A DNA stretch of 64,000 nucleotides from Chamaelirium japonicum. Taxonomy: Eukaryota > Streptophyta > Magnoliopsida > Liliales > Melanthiaceae. The notes beneath the pieces were generated by a model. It did not search any database and was not told the origin of the DNA. It saw nothing but the letters and a program-made list of their open reading frames with translations. Each line of letters opens with the position of its first letter. Position 1 is the first letter of the stretch. The DNA is taken from positions 24,918,164 through 24,982,163 of the forward strand of contig OX393552.1 in assembly GCA_947650365.1 (NCBI GenBank). Reading direction: 5' to 3'. Of this stretch, positions 32,737-46,240 are shown in pieces. Position numbers and translations under genes: made by a program.

Positions 32737-33709
32737 CACGTGTCTCCGTATCCATCTTTTATGATGTTGGCGTGTCCGACTCCCGTGTCTGTGTCGACAC
32801 TCGACACCCGTGTCCGTGTCTACAGATCATAGGTTTTATGCTTAAGTTTACAACCTGTACAGTAGCATATAAATTCTTCTTTCTTATTCTTAGATGAATA
32901 ATGTCTCTGAAACTGAATGGATTGCATCTCTACCCTCCAATTATGCTTTCTCAGTAAAATACCAGCTGCATCCAGTAGAGCTATGTTGCATCATACCCAT
33001 CTTTGAAATGATCTCCTATGGAGAATTGTGCTTAGAATGGTAAATGGTTTGTTAATTGTTTTCTCTCTTTGTGCCACAAACTAAGCATCTAAAGATCTGG
33101 CCGTTGCTAATTCTGCAGTTGGAACTTCAGTAGTTTTGTAGGTAAAGATTTTTTACATTCCTCAACGCTCTGCAGTTGGAACTCAAGTAGCTTCTTAGGT
33201 AATGATTTATTACATTCCTCAACGCACAAAGGGCACGCTATATTACTACATGTCTGCATGTAACATTAGCACATAAATTCTAGCACCAATTAACTTCTCA
33301 ACACGCATCATATATATATATATATGAGGGCTGGGTTCCTATGACATGTCATAGGGAGTACCCTATGACATATGGTGAATTAGTAACGCTAGAATGTTTA
33401 GAATGTGCTGAATTTTTTTGAGGGTGATCACCTTACCTTAGATAGAATGTCCACAAAAAATCAAAGCATTCTAAAACTTGTTGGGGCATCAAATGCTAGA
33501 AGCTTTATCGGTCATCCATTTTAACCGTTAAATTGAAAATCATATTTGATGCCTCTAGAAGTTTTAGAATGAGCCGATTTTTTGCGAGGGTCCTATCTAA
33601 GATAGGGTGATCATCCTCATAAAAATTCAAAACATTCTAAATATTCTAGGGTTACTAACTCACCATATGTCATAGGGTACTCCCTATGACATGTCATAGG
33701 AACTCATTT

Positions 33710-33764
<55 letters not shown>

Positions 33765-34305
33765 GGAAGGTTTTAGATAAAGAGAGCTGTCTGATATAAG
33801 TTGGGAGACAAAATCTGACACATTTGAACGGCCGAGACTTGAGGGTGAGGTTTGATGGAGAGTTTTAATAAGGATATTAAGAGGGACTAAATTGCAAAAA
33901 AATATAAATAAAAAATGGAAGGATTTTGTTGTTAAAAAACGAGGACAAAATAGAAAAAACTCTCATAGGGGCATATGTGGACAAGGTGAACTGCACATGA
34001 ATAGCTATACCTTTGGAGAGTCGTCCGATGATCAGGCCGTGGTGAGTGCTATTCACTATTGAGTGGAGAGAGGAGGTGGGGTCCACGTACACAAGTGTAG
34101 CCGTGTGCTTTTTTTTTTGGGAGGTGCAGCTTCGGTAGCTCCGTCTTTCTCTCCCTCCCTCCCTCCCTCCCTCCCCTCATAATGATCCGTCTCCCCCCTG
34201 CTCCTTATAATGATCTTGTCTCTCTAGCTCTGGTAGGGCCGTCGAGGACGACCAATGAGAAATCGCTCGGCTGCGGCAGGGGAATCGCACTCAGTCTCGG
34301 CCAGG

Positions 34306-34340
<35 letters not shown>

Positions 34341-37300
34341 TCTATGGGATTGCATGAAGGTGCTGCGACAGAGGATCGCGACGCACAAAAGGGACCGGTA
34401 GGCGGCGCAACATCAAGAATCGAGGAGGAAAAGAAGAAAATGAGGGGTAGGATCGCAGAAAGGGGCTGAGGCAAGGGAACACGCAAAGGAGGCCACGATA
34501 GCGCTCCATCGGCCGGTGAATCGTCTGTCGCCCCCAACCCTTCTCTTATTTTTTCACCTTGACTCTTGACGCCGCGCAGCCCACCGGCATCCCCTGACCT
34601 TCATCTATCATTTCCCATTCAATACTCGAGGTCGCACCACCCACCAGTGGCCCCTGCATGTGAAACCCCTTTCCTTTCTCTCTCTTTCTCTCTTGGATAT
34701 CTCCCTCTACATAGGCACGACTGCCATCAATGCCACCGACAATGCTTCACTACGCCGAAATCTCACTGATTCGACCTCTACAATTGCATCCACTGCACCA
34801 CTTGCACGTTTATAGATGGGTATCTCGTCCTTGATCACATTGCCTTCTCGACAACAACATCCAACACCCCCCCCCCCCCCAGGTGCAAATCTTTTTTTTT
34901 TTATGATATGTTGTCTCTAATTGGTATAAGAGTGAAAATTTTGTGCATTTGTATAGGCTTCATTTGGAATTTGGTCTTTGATTCTCTGCAAAACAAAAAC
35001 AGAACTGTTATGCACATTATCAGTAATTCTGTTTCTCAGAGCGAACGAAAATGATTGGCATTAAGCGTGATTCAAGATATTAGAGTTATCACAAGATTCT
35101 CTGTGTGTGTAAAGATGCCAAAAAATGGCATGGGTCTCACAGGAGACGGCTCGAAGACCTGCCTTAATGATTATTATTGATGCTACCTTTTATTTTTTTA
35201 GTGATCTTACTTAACCTCTTAACCTCGACAATGCAATCCTTCGTATCTTTATCCACTAATATCCCAACTCCATTTCTAGTACTATTCTTCGTACATAAAT
35301 AAGCTTTGTTCATATCTCCAATTTCCTTAGGTTTTTCTCCTTTTCATTTTGTTTCTTGTAAGCAAGCAATATTGACTCTTCTCGTTATTGTATCTACCAA
35401 TTCTATACTCTTTCCAGTTGAAGTTCGGGATAACAATGGGTCTGGTTTGGGATAGGCGGCCCTATCCTGAGCCTGTCCCATTAAGAAATACCTTGTCTCA
35501 AAACCATCCCAAATCCGTCTCGGGTTTGGAGGGACAATCCCAAACCCATCCCATTTATATTGGTGAAAACCCAAATTCATCTCATGCCAATTATACTTGG
35601 GCAGGATGAATCGAAGCGAGTTTGATTGTGTTTGAACTAAAAGAGAAACATTAAACATAGTAGGAGCTAAATTCATTTTAAATAACAAATAAGCAAATTC
35701 TACATTTTTTCTTAAATAATATATTCGAAACTTTCGGGCTATGACAAGGGCAACTAATGTTAGTGTAGATGTTAATTGATATATGTATATGTAATCTGTT
35801 CGGGTTCGAGGCGAGGTAGGCTAAACCCGATCCCTTCTCAAATCCGATCGAGTTTTTTCAAACAAACCCAACCCGCCCAAACGCATTTAATTCTATCCCA
35901 AACATGTCCCAATAGGGTCGGGTCAGGTCGGGTAACCCGCTAAACCCATTTAATTGTCATCCTTAGTTAAAGTTCCAACGCTCCAAGTAGCAAATCTAAC
36001 CATCATCTTTTTTGGGTTTTGCTATCTCTTGTTCCATTTGGTGTGAAAATCATTGCCTTCTAAGAAACACCACATCCTATCCATCCTAATTTTTGACAAA
36101 GCGGGTTTTGTTGTGGCGCGTCACTTGCGGGCGACGAGTTTGACGACTTAGCAAACCTTGCCCATTTTCTCACAACAATCGGGTTGGATTGTGGTGCTCC
36201 ACTTACGGGTGACGATCTAATAAACCATTACCCATTTCTTACCACAATCGGGCTAGTTTGTGGCATGCCACTTACGGATGACGACCTAGCATCAATATTT
36301 ATCGAATTAGGATTCATTTCATAATTTGACTTTGTTTTTTTACGACTAGATTTTAACCTAACATCAACCCTCAACCTTTCTCATCCGGGATTGGGACTAA
36401 CAATGATGTTTTTAAGAGGTTGGAGGTGGATTTTGATCCCATGACCTCCCACAAAATCAAAGCCTTAGCTTTGGGCCTCTAGCCACTTGGATCAACTGAT
36501 ACGTCATATTAATATTATGCATCTCATGGGAATGCCCGTAGCATGAAATAAATTATTCTTAACAATAAATCTCAAAACAATTGGTTTTTAGAGCACAATT
36601 TCAACACAAAGGTGGTCCTACAACTCCAATTAAATATGTTCACCTTGACACCTGACCTATCATCTGATCTGCTAGTGCTTTGCTTAAACCTTAAATAGAT
36701 GTTAGTTGAATAAGTTTTCCACACTGTTTAGTCAGTTAATGTCTTCATTGCCATGTCCATCATGGTTTAAATTTTGGCAAATGTGGTTGAAAAAACTGAC
36801 CGATGGTTTTCTAGGGTACCAGCATAGAAAGAGCGGGAGGTGATATTGTTGGTGATTTTGATGTCTTTTTTTTTTCGATTGATAGATGTGACACATCACA
36901 CATGTTTGCCCAATATCAGATCTTTTGGTGATTTTGGTAAAAGGTGATGCCAACAACTCATTCAGTCCATTGTTTAGACCAAAATGGCCGATAAGATGCG
37001 ACATACGTCGATTAATGTCGACTCTCTATTGGTTCAATCTATTATTTTTTACTTTTCTCTCTTCTATGAAGCTTGGATAGAATTAAACAAACGGAATGGA
37101 GAGGGAGGTAGCTAATGGAAAGACAAGAAGGACAAGAGCAGGGTCCTAACTCCTTTTGGTATTAGATTAGGTTTCATGTGTGTTTTTTGTAAGGTCTACT
37201 ATGGACAATATGGGTTTGTGTTTTGTAGATTGCATAATATGGGTTTGTCCGTTTGTACTTTGTACTCGTACTTTATTTATACATATTGAAAATGAGAAAT

Positions 37301-40300
37301 AGCAATTAAATACAAATGTATATTTTACACGTACCCTTCAGTATTAGGGATAATTGGTATACTCCATATGAGTCCAGTGACTTAAGTGTGTATTTATGCT
37401 TAATTTAGCTCATCTTGATGTTTCTTGAAACCATTTTTTTTCCTCCATTCTGATATTTTTCCTAATCGACCAACATTTGACCGAAATCGATAGACAAATT
37501 CAAAATCGTGTGATTTTCCCCCAAAATTTTCACTGAATTATTCCCTTAAAATATAATTTCAACCACATTTTCCCGAAATTTTGAAAAATTTAATTTTCTT
37601 CCAAAATAGTCATCGAAAATGCCGTTTAAAACCTGTTGATAGTATATATAGTTTCCCATTGTATTTTGAGAGAATTAGGCGTTTAAGTTGGGTGTTCTCA
37701 GCAATTATAACTGTTTGGATGTTTCAATATGTATTGAGCTTCTCTATAACTTTACAGTTTACACACACATACACACACTTCTTCTTCTTCTTCTTCTCTC
37801 TCTCTCTCTCTCGCTCTCTCTCTCGCTCTCGCTCTCGCTCTCGCTCTCGCTCTCGCTCTCGCTCTCGCTCGGGCAATGACGTGGAAAAGGATTAAATCAC
37901 TATTCATTCCCATCTAAGGATGAAAGGGATGTGTAATTCTAGGATTTGGATATCACATATGTTGAAGTTGAATAATTTGCTTGGCATGCATGATGTTGTG
38001 CCTGATATTTGCGGTGCTTCCTTCATCAATTACTTTGTAATGATTTGAATAATTTAATTCGTGCCTTTGTGGATTAAATGTCCGGTTCTTATTTGATTAT
38101 TTATGGAATGTACTATGTTCAGCTCTAATCATGGCTTTCATGGTTCTTTATTTGCTTCATGTAGGGTAATGAGCTTCATAGCCGTGGGCAATATCACGAT
38201 GCAGCTAATAAGTATTTACTTGTATGTGTATACTTTCATCTATTACATTAAATTTTAGTTATTTTCATTGTGCAATTTTTTGAGTATATTATATTTGGAG
38301 GATAATTTCACTGATTCTTGGACAATATCAGGCAAAAAACAACTTGAAAGGCATTCCCATTGCCAAGTGTGGAACTCTAGAGTTGCAATGTTCTGTAAAT
38401 CTTATGTCATGTTATCTGAAAACAAGGCAGTTTGAAGACTGCATCAAGGAAGGTTCAGAGGTATGATCAGAAAAGTTACTCTCTCATAGAGATAGTGAGC
38501 AATAATTGTGAACAGAAAACATCAGAAGCATTTAATGCAATTCATAGTTTTAATAAACACCTTTCTCGTGCCTATAGAGAATTGATGTTGGATCTTTTTC
38601 ATAGCAAATTTCAATAATTGCGGTTGTTTGTAATTTCTAAAAGCTCTTGCACAAATTATCTCCAGTTTATTTAGCCCTCCTCAGCCCTGTTACTCCTCCA
38701 AACATACATGCAGCCTCTCATTATTGGTGATTCACAAGACCTCAACATTTTAGGTAGCAAAACAGGATGGGGATGTACCAACATCAAATTGTTAGTATCT
38801 TACAAAATTGTAGCGAACGTGATTGTATTCAAAGTGGATTCTTTTCCTTCTGTTGAACAGGCACCAAACATTATTGATGTATCCTTCCAAATCATTTAGG
38901 TTACCATCATATAATCTTTTATTGGTTAAGTTGTGATCTTTCTTGGAGTATATTTATTTCCAAATGTCGCTTATAACTTTTACCACACTATCATAGCATT
39001 CTCATTTTTAAGATGTGCATCTTATTTGCATGCACCCTTTACTATGTTCACCATGTAGACATTTTTTCGGCTTGGCTATTCATTTCTACGCTTATTTTGT
39101 TTGATGGACTTACATCGAAACCCTTTTCAATGATAATTATAAATCCGATTAACAATTGACTAATCACAAAATACAACACCCTAGAAGCACATCGCTAGTT
39201 CATCATACCTGATCTAAGTCTGTAGAACTGTCAATTATCTAGTATCTATCTCTTCACTCTTCGTTATAAAATATTGAGATAGTGTTTTATCTCTCATATG
39301 GTAAATAATTAAACATTGTTTACGAAAAAAAATAAAAAAAATGAAACACTTAATTATGATGCGGAGAAATGATCACTCCCATCGCTATCAATATTCTTTC
39401 CCTAGGAGTACCTCATGAATAATATATACATCACATATTTTATAGCATAACGCCAGCACTTGTTCAAAGATCCACTGCATTGTGATTCAAATGGGACTAC
39501 TTTCTCACGAGTATTACATATAATCCACCCAGTTAAACAGTAATATTCCATCGAACTATGATGCATGAGGTTTATTATAAACAAGTGCAGTTTTCCCTTG
39601 TATATTTGAGATTCATACCAGACCGTCATTTGCAATCCGACACATTAATTTAACACCTTAAGTTCCTCTATCTTCAAAACAACATAGGTTTCTAAAGAGA
39701 TGCCATCAAAATTGATTTTGAGTTTTTCTAGCTTGGGGTTCTACCATCCAAGGTTTTAAACTTCGGTTTCGTGTCTGGTTTCGGTCTAGACCGAAACCGA
39801 AATTTAAAAATTTTAGCCAAAATGGTGAAAAAAATTGAAATGGTAAAAAAAGGTATTTTGTTGGAAAAACCTCGTCCATCAGTAGCTCAGAGTCCTATTG
39901 AATTAGTTGGGTGGGGTTTGAGAGTAACTTGGGGTACGCCTTTATGATAATCAAGATGAAATGCCAATAACTAATTAAAATAACTATTTACATTATTTTA
40001 TTTAACGTCATCGCCTTCATCTTTTCTCATTATTTAATAGTTGTCTCTGTCTTTCCCTTCCCCTCAGCAGTCGCTGGAGCTTTATGTCATTTTATCTTTC
40101 CACTTCATTTATTAGTTGTCTCTCGACAATATGAGTCATATGACGTCTATGTTGAGGGACACACCTCTCATCAGACATCTCAATCTACATTTTTCTAACA
40201 AAGGGAACTGAATCAGGCGCACAGCCTTGCTCGCCATATAACATTATGCCTTATCCCATTCCAACAATGCGAACAACGGGTACATGCCTATCTCACAACT

Positions 40301-43300
40301 CAGATCATGAAGAAAACACTAACGGGAAAGATGCATGTCGAAATCGATGGGATCCGACGGATTAGGCGAGGTCCGACAGAATGCGGTGAAATCCGATGAG
40401 ATCTGACCGCGGGATTCGGCGAATTCCGATGACGTTCTATGGGAAGTGGCGAAATCTGGCGAGGTTTGACGAGATGCTGTGAAATTTGGCAAGGTATTAC
40501 AGTCGGATGCGGCGAAATTCGGCGGGATGCGATGAAATCCGGCAGTCAGATTCGACAAATTCCGGCAAGATTCGGCGGCGAAATTCGGTAAATTCCGGCG
40601 AGATCCGGTGAATTATGATGGGATCCAACGAAATTCGGCTATGTCCGACGATAAATTTCGGCAAGAGCCGGTGGCGGAGCCCGGTATTCGGCGGAATTCA
40701 ACAAAACCCGGTGAGGTCTAGCGATGAACTTCATCATTTCGGCGAAATCTGGCGAGATATGTGCGAAATCCGGCGAGATCTCGATGAAATCCAGTCAAGT
40801 GTTCAACTGGTGTTGGTCGAAATCCAGTGGGTTCAATCGAAATCCGGTTGAAACCAGATTTAAAGACCCAAGTTATCCGAAATCAGTCAAAATCGAAATG
40901 ATTGATTTGATCTGAAATGAACAAAGTTGACGAAACAACACCGAAATTGGACGACATGTGATTTCGACAGGTCCCTGGTACTTTTGGTAGAAATCGTGTC
41001 GAAAAAGATGAAATGCACTGGTTTCGGGTGGGACCCTTGTATTTTGTATGAAATTCCAATGGGCCCCACCATTTTGGCCGAAATACTAGAAATTCGATGG
41101 AAATACCGAAATTCTGGCGAAGTTCTAACGATTTATTGTTTCAGATCCCCCTTCGTTTTGGGGTCAACCGAAACCAAAATATTTCGTAGAAATTTCGGTA
41201 TTTCAGTCGAAATTTCAAACCATGCTACCATCGCCTCTTGGTGATTAATTATGGTAAATGCTGGTTACTTTCAGTGGCTCTGTATTATCAAAAATGCGCG
41301 TTCTATCCGCATCTTCCAGATTCAACTTGGCACCTGTTAATTTTTTACTTTTTTTTTAATACTGAAATTACCCTCATCTCTATCCTTCAACCAACCCTTA
41401 CCCCCTGTCCTTTGAAGCCGCCTCCATCCCCCTCCACCTATGCCAGCGTCCCCTCATTGCCGCCCCCTGCCTGATGCCGAGCCTAGCATCCTCCTCCGCC
41501 CTCCTTCCTCTTTCTCCTTCCCATATTGTTTCGGGTGGAACCCTAATGTTTCGTATGAAATTCCAGTGGGCCCCACCCTTTTGGCCGAAATACAGGAAAT
41601 TCGACCGAAATACCAAAATTCTAGCGAAGTTCTAACGGTTTGGTGTTTCAGACCCCCTTTCGTTTCGGGGCCCACCAAAATCGAAATATTTCACCAAAAT
41701 TTTGATATTTCCGTTGAAATTTCAAACCATGCTACCATCGTCTCTTGGTGATTAACTATGGTCAATGCTAGACCTTGTTGGTTGCTTTCAATGACTCTGT
41801 ATTATCAAAAAGATGTGTTCTATTTGCATCCACGCAATTCAGCTTGGCACCTATCGATTTTTAAATTTTTTAATACCAAAGCTGCCCTTATCCCTATCCT
41901 CCAGCCAACCCTCACCCCTGACCTTCGACTCGACCTCCATCTCCCTCCACCTATGTCGGCGTCCCTCATTGTCGCCCCCTGTCCGATGTTGAGCCCAGCA
42001 TCCTCCACCGCCCTCCTTCCTCCTTCCTCCTTCCTCCTCCATCTTCCCCGCGCTGAAACCCTAAGCAAACCATAAATTATGTCAATGGTTAGCCACCGAC
42101 ATTATCGTGTCGATGCCAGTAGGTAGCCCGTCTACATCGACACGGAAATGTCGCCAGCTGTCCCGCTGACACTGTCGGTGGGCAACCATGGACATGTGAT
42201 TAGGGTTTCTGAGCGGGGGAGGAGGAGGATGAGGAAGGAGGAGGAGAGGGACATTGGGGTGACGGAGACGGAACCCCAACGAGGGGATGGGGTGGCGTCG
42301 GAGGCTCGATGCCTAGAGATAAGGGACGGGGACAGTTTGGGATTATTGACGGTACCAATATAGAAAAGAAAAAAAAACACTGTGTGCCAAGAAATTTTGG
42401 GTGTCAGGATTAACTCGGTGGGTGTAGATAGAATGTGTCCATCAAAAGTGATTCAAACGATAGAATAGATGGCAAATGAGAAGATGCGGGATTCACTAGT
42501 AGGTGAGAGCATTTCAGGTGGATCTGTGATGAATTTCATTCCACCTATCGTAACTATATTTATCAATTTGTTTACTTCTCAGTTAGAAAGTGGCTAATTG
42601 GTTTAGGTGATTTTTTGGATAACCTGATTTTTTTAGAATCTCACAGGAGCAGCAATAATTTTGTTTGTGCTCTAAAGAAAATAGCAAATATTTTTTAGTT
42701 GTACCTTGTAAACTAAAACCAGTTTCATTCATATGATACCCGATATAAATCAAAATAAGCCAGAAATCAGCTCAGTTAATCTTGCCAACTGGCATTCTAG
42801 CCTTTCACAATGAACGTACCGAAACCTCGCTTGAATTTTGCCTTGTGTTTGCCTTGTTGTCTTCAGGCACTAACTTAGTTGACTCTCAATCGCCACTGTA
42901 AGTGAGCTGTATATTCTATGTACATCGATTTGCATGATTCTAAGACCAAAAAGCAAACAATTATAAATTCTTTTGGCTGGCATGTCCCTGCATGTAAAGG
43001 CATTTTCATCTGTACCATAAAATAGGTGGACAAAATCTTATCCACAATTCCACATATTCAGACTTACAGAGCACACAGTTATTTGGTCTAAGTCAAAACC
43101 AGTGGGTCGGACCAAATAAACCCGACTGGCCACTCCTGGTTTGGTAAATGGTTCCACTACGTTTCAACATTTATCAGTGCAACCAACCTAGAAATATTAA
43201 ACTTGGTTTGACATCCATCTAGGCATGCTACTTCTTCTCTCTTCCTTCCTTTTGGTACCTCTTCTCATTGGTAACTCTTCTGTTTTTTTGAATTAGTAGT

Positions 43301-46192
43301 TGAACCCTGAATATATTTTGTTTGATCTCTGAAATATATGAGAATTTCCTCTCCATTGAGACACTGCCTTTATATCTCATACTAATTATTCAAATTGGAA
43401 TATTGTTTAATTTTAGGTTTTGGCATATGACACAAAGAATGTTAAAGCTCTTTATCGCAGAGGTCAAGCATATAAAGAATTAGGAAAATTAGAAGTAAGT
43501 TGTTCTTTTCTATCTACTAGTAGGCATAATGGCATTCTAGTTAACAAACAAGTTATATCTGTTGGTGAAATTTCTGTATGAAAGATACTTCACTTGAAGC
43601 CATGCCTATTTGTATTATTTGATAAATGAGACATGTGTCAGGCTGCTGTTTCTGACTTGAACAAGGCTCATGAAATTTCCCCTGAAGATGAAACTATTGA
43701 GGATGTTCTAAGGTATGAAGTATTTTCTATGTAAATGAAATTTAATCTAGTAGAAACAGGGCACTCCAATATTTTATATTATAGCAACAATGGTTACATA
43801 GGTCTGTGATTGATGCAGAGATGCTAATGAAAAGTTGACGAAAGAACGTGGTAATGGAAATGCACCACAAGGCATGTCTCCTTCCTTTATACCAATCTCT
43901 TATTTGGCTGCTTCACATTCTTAATGGCTTTATGTTTTTAAACTTGGACTTATGAAGTATCATGATGGCCTTTCAGTTTTCTCTGATATTTATGCCTAGC
44001 CTGGTTTGCAGGACTGGTTATTGAAGAAATAGTGGAAGAAGAGACTCGCCCTATGCCATCAGACAGTCATAGAAGTTCACCTGTAGAATATTCTGTAACC
44101 CAGCCAGTTGAAGTTGGCGAATGCTCTGAAAATATAAATAGATCATATTCTAGGGTTCGTACCAATAATGTTGAGTGCTTACAAAGCTTGAGAGAAGATC
44201 CTGAAGCCATCAGGTATTTCTTGAGGTTGTTTTACATAAAATATAGAATGGTTTGTGTTTCAGACATTTCTTAGTTTTGGAAATTGTTTCGTATATCTTA
44301 GCCAACAAAAAAACGAACCAGTATTTTACTATTATTGAACTTGAATTCATATTAGTGTAGAGACCTCATCACACAGGACACATGTTCTTTATTTATATTT
44401 GCAAAAGTGAGCAAAAAAGAGAAGAAATGGACATTCAGTATTGCTGTCATTATGTTCTTTTGACCAAGGAGCGAGTCAAGCGACAAAAAAATGGGATCTT
44501 CATTAAACCTTATCAGTTTATAAATGGGTATGTGCCAGGATATTCCAAAATTATGTTTCAAATGCCGATCCTGATTCTCTGGCATCCATGGGTGCTGGAG
44601 GAATGTCACCTGACATGGTTAAAACAGCCACGGATATGATTAGCAAGATGAACGCTGAAGAGCTTCAGAAAATGCTCCAAGTTGCTTCTTCTTTAAACGG
44701 GACAGGCTCCAGTTTCCCAATGCCAACAACCAATGCGAAGGACGAAGGGTCAAGTTTGAGATCAAAAATTCCAGAAATGACACCTGAAATGGTTAAGATG
44801 GCATCTGATAGACTTAGCACAATGTCTCCTGAAGAGCTTCAGAATATGCTTAAAGTTGCTTCATCATTTAATATGAATGGAGCACCTTTTTCAATGACTA
44901 GGGGAGATGATACCCAAAGGTCAGAAAATGGCGCTCAGCCACCAGTTGGTGAACTAAGTCCCATCATGGGGGTCCCTGATTTAGGAGAAAGTATTTCTGG
45001 TGGATTGTTTTCCAGTTCGAGAATGGGTCAGTCGTCATCCGGCGTGCCGACTTCAACAGCTGATTTGCAGGAGACAATGCGAAATTCAATGAAAGATCCA
45101 GCAATGCGGCAGGTTTGGCAGTTCTGTAAAATTTTACGTTTCACCTTATAGTTTTTCGTTCTATCTTTTTCTCGGCTCAAATCTGTTTCTTATTTTCTTA
45201 TACACGTTATTGACAGATGTTTACATCTATGATGACAAATATGAGCCCTGAAATGATGGCAAATATGAGCGAACAGTTTGGGGTGAAGCTCTCAAAGGAG
45301 GACGCAGCCAAAGCTCAACAGGCCATGTCATCATTGTCACCAGATGACTTGGATAGAATGGTATGGGAACCTATTCTATATTTTCCATATATTCTCTCTT
45401 ATTTTTCTCCGATATGTATAAACTATAAAGTCCAAATTAGAAATTTACATGCAGTCTTTGCATACACTATTTCCTTTGAACGTATGAAATCTTGATAATT
45501 ATTCTTTTCTAACCATAACGATCAATCCTGGTCCCATCGCTATTCTTTGTTTAATATGATAAGACATATTTTTAGTTGTCTTATGCCATTATGGGAAGTA
45601 TTTATGCAAATTTTCTTTGGCCTTTTTGTTTATATTCGGGAAAAGTGGGATGGTATTTTATCCCATGAGTGTTATAATACATGCAGAAAAAGAGAGTGCT
45701 GAACAACATATATTCTATCGTTCATGGCTTGAATACAAGTTTCGCCATTGTACACGTACTAAAAAAACGTGGGCTGGAGAGCTTGTATACCTAACTTTGT
45801 TTTCCTTTTCAGTGTTTTTGTTGGAAAGTCATGGAATTGCTTAAAGAAATATTACTCACAACTTTATTTTGACATTTTGGTCATGTTCATTTCCTTTTCT
45901 TTTGCATGTCTGCTTGCCTTTATACATATCGTTACAGTAATTCACCCTTGTATAGCTAAACTTGACTGTTTGACTGAGGTTATGTACTCTTATGTCTTAG
46001 TTACATGTGTGTATGTAACATGTCTTGACTATATATTCAAATTAATTTTCCAGACTTTATAACTAAGAGAGTGATGTGGGATTGATAATCTATAGAATGG
46101 AGTAAAATCAAATCCCCTCTGGGGGTGGTAAAATACATCCCTCGTTGTCGATAAAACTTGTAAATCTACCCCTTCACTCTTTCGCAACCCAA

Positions 46193-46240
<48 letters not shown>

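Larger units (their letters stand above)
31153..38164 (+). other. 7.0-kb OEP61 intron 2, repeat-filled
   Basis: It separates the N-terminal Met-rich module from the TPR exons. Contents: GTGTCGACACGG words (about 31560-31640, 32500-32540 and 32780-32830), (TA)n at 32694-32734, a 57-bp tandem duplication (33112-33226), a hairpin MITE in (TA)n (33326-33712), CT-rich DNA around 34140-34340, C14 near 34867, a hAT-type MITE (35424-35964), a ~70-bp minisatellite (36101-36293), a SINE-like stretch (36415-36515) and a CTT/CT/CTCTCG microsatellite near the 3' end. Confidence 0.7.
38461..43416 (+). other. 5.0-kb OEP61 intron 4, repeat-filled
   Basis: It lies inside the TPR region, between the second and third helix-pair exons. 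Its middle (about 39752-42060) consists of TTTCG/CGAAA-rich repeats: a TIR element, a degenerate CGGCGAAATCCGG array and a ~500-bp tandem duplication. The flanking portions (38461-39750 and 42061-43416) are AT-rich with no gene seen. Confidence 0.7.

Noticed and set aside
34182-34537. Overlapping ORFs on both strands with a GGCCAG|GTACCT donor-like site
   Set aside because: CT-rich intronic sequence in OEP61 intron 2. No acceptor partner or recognisable protein was found.
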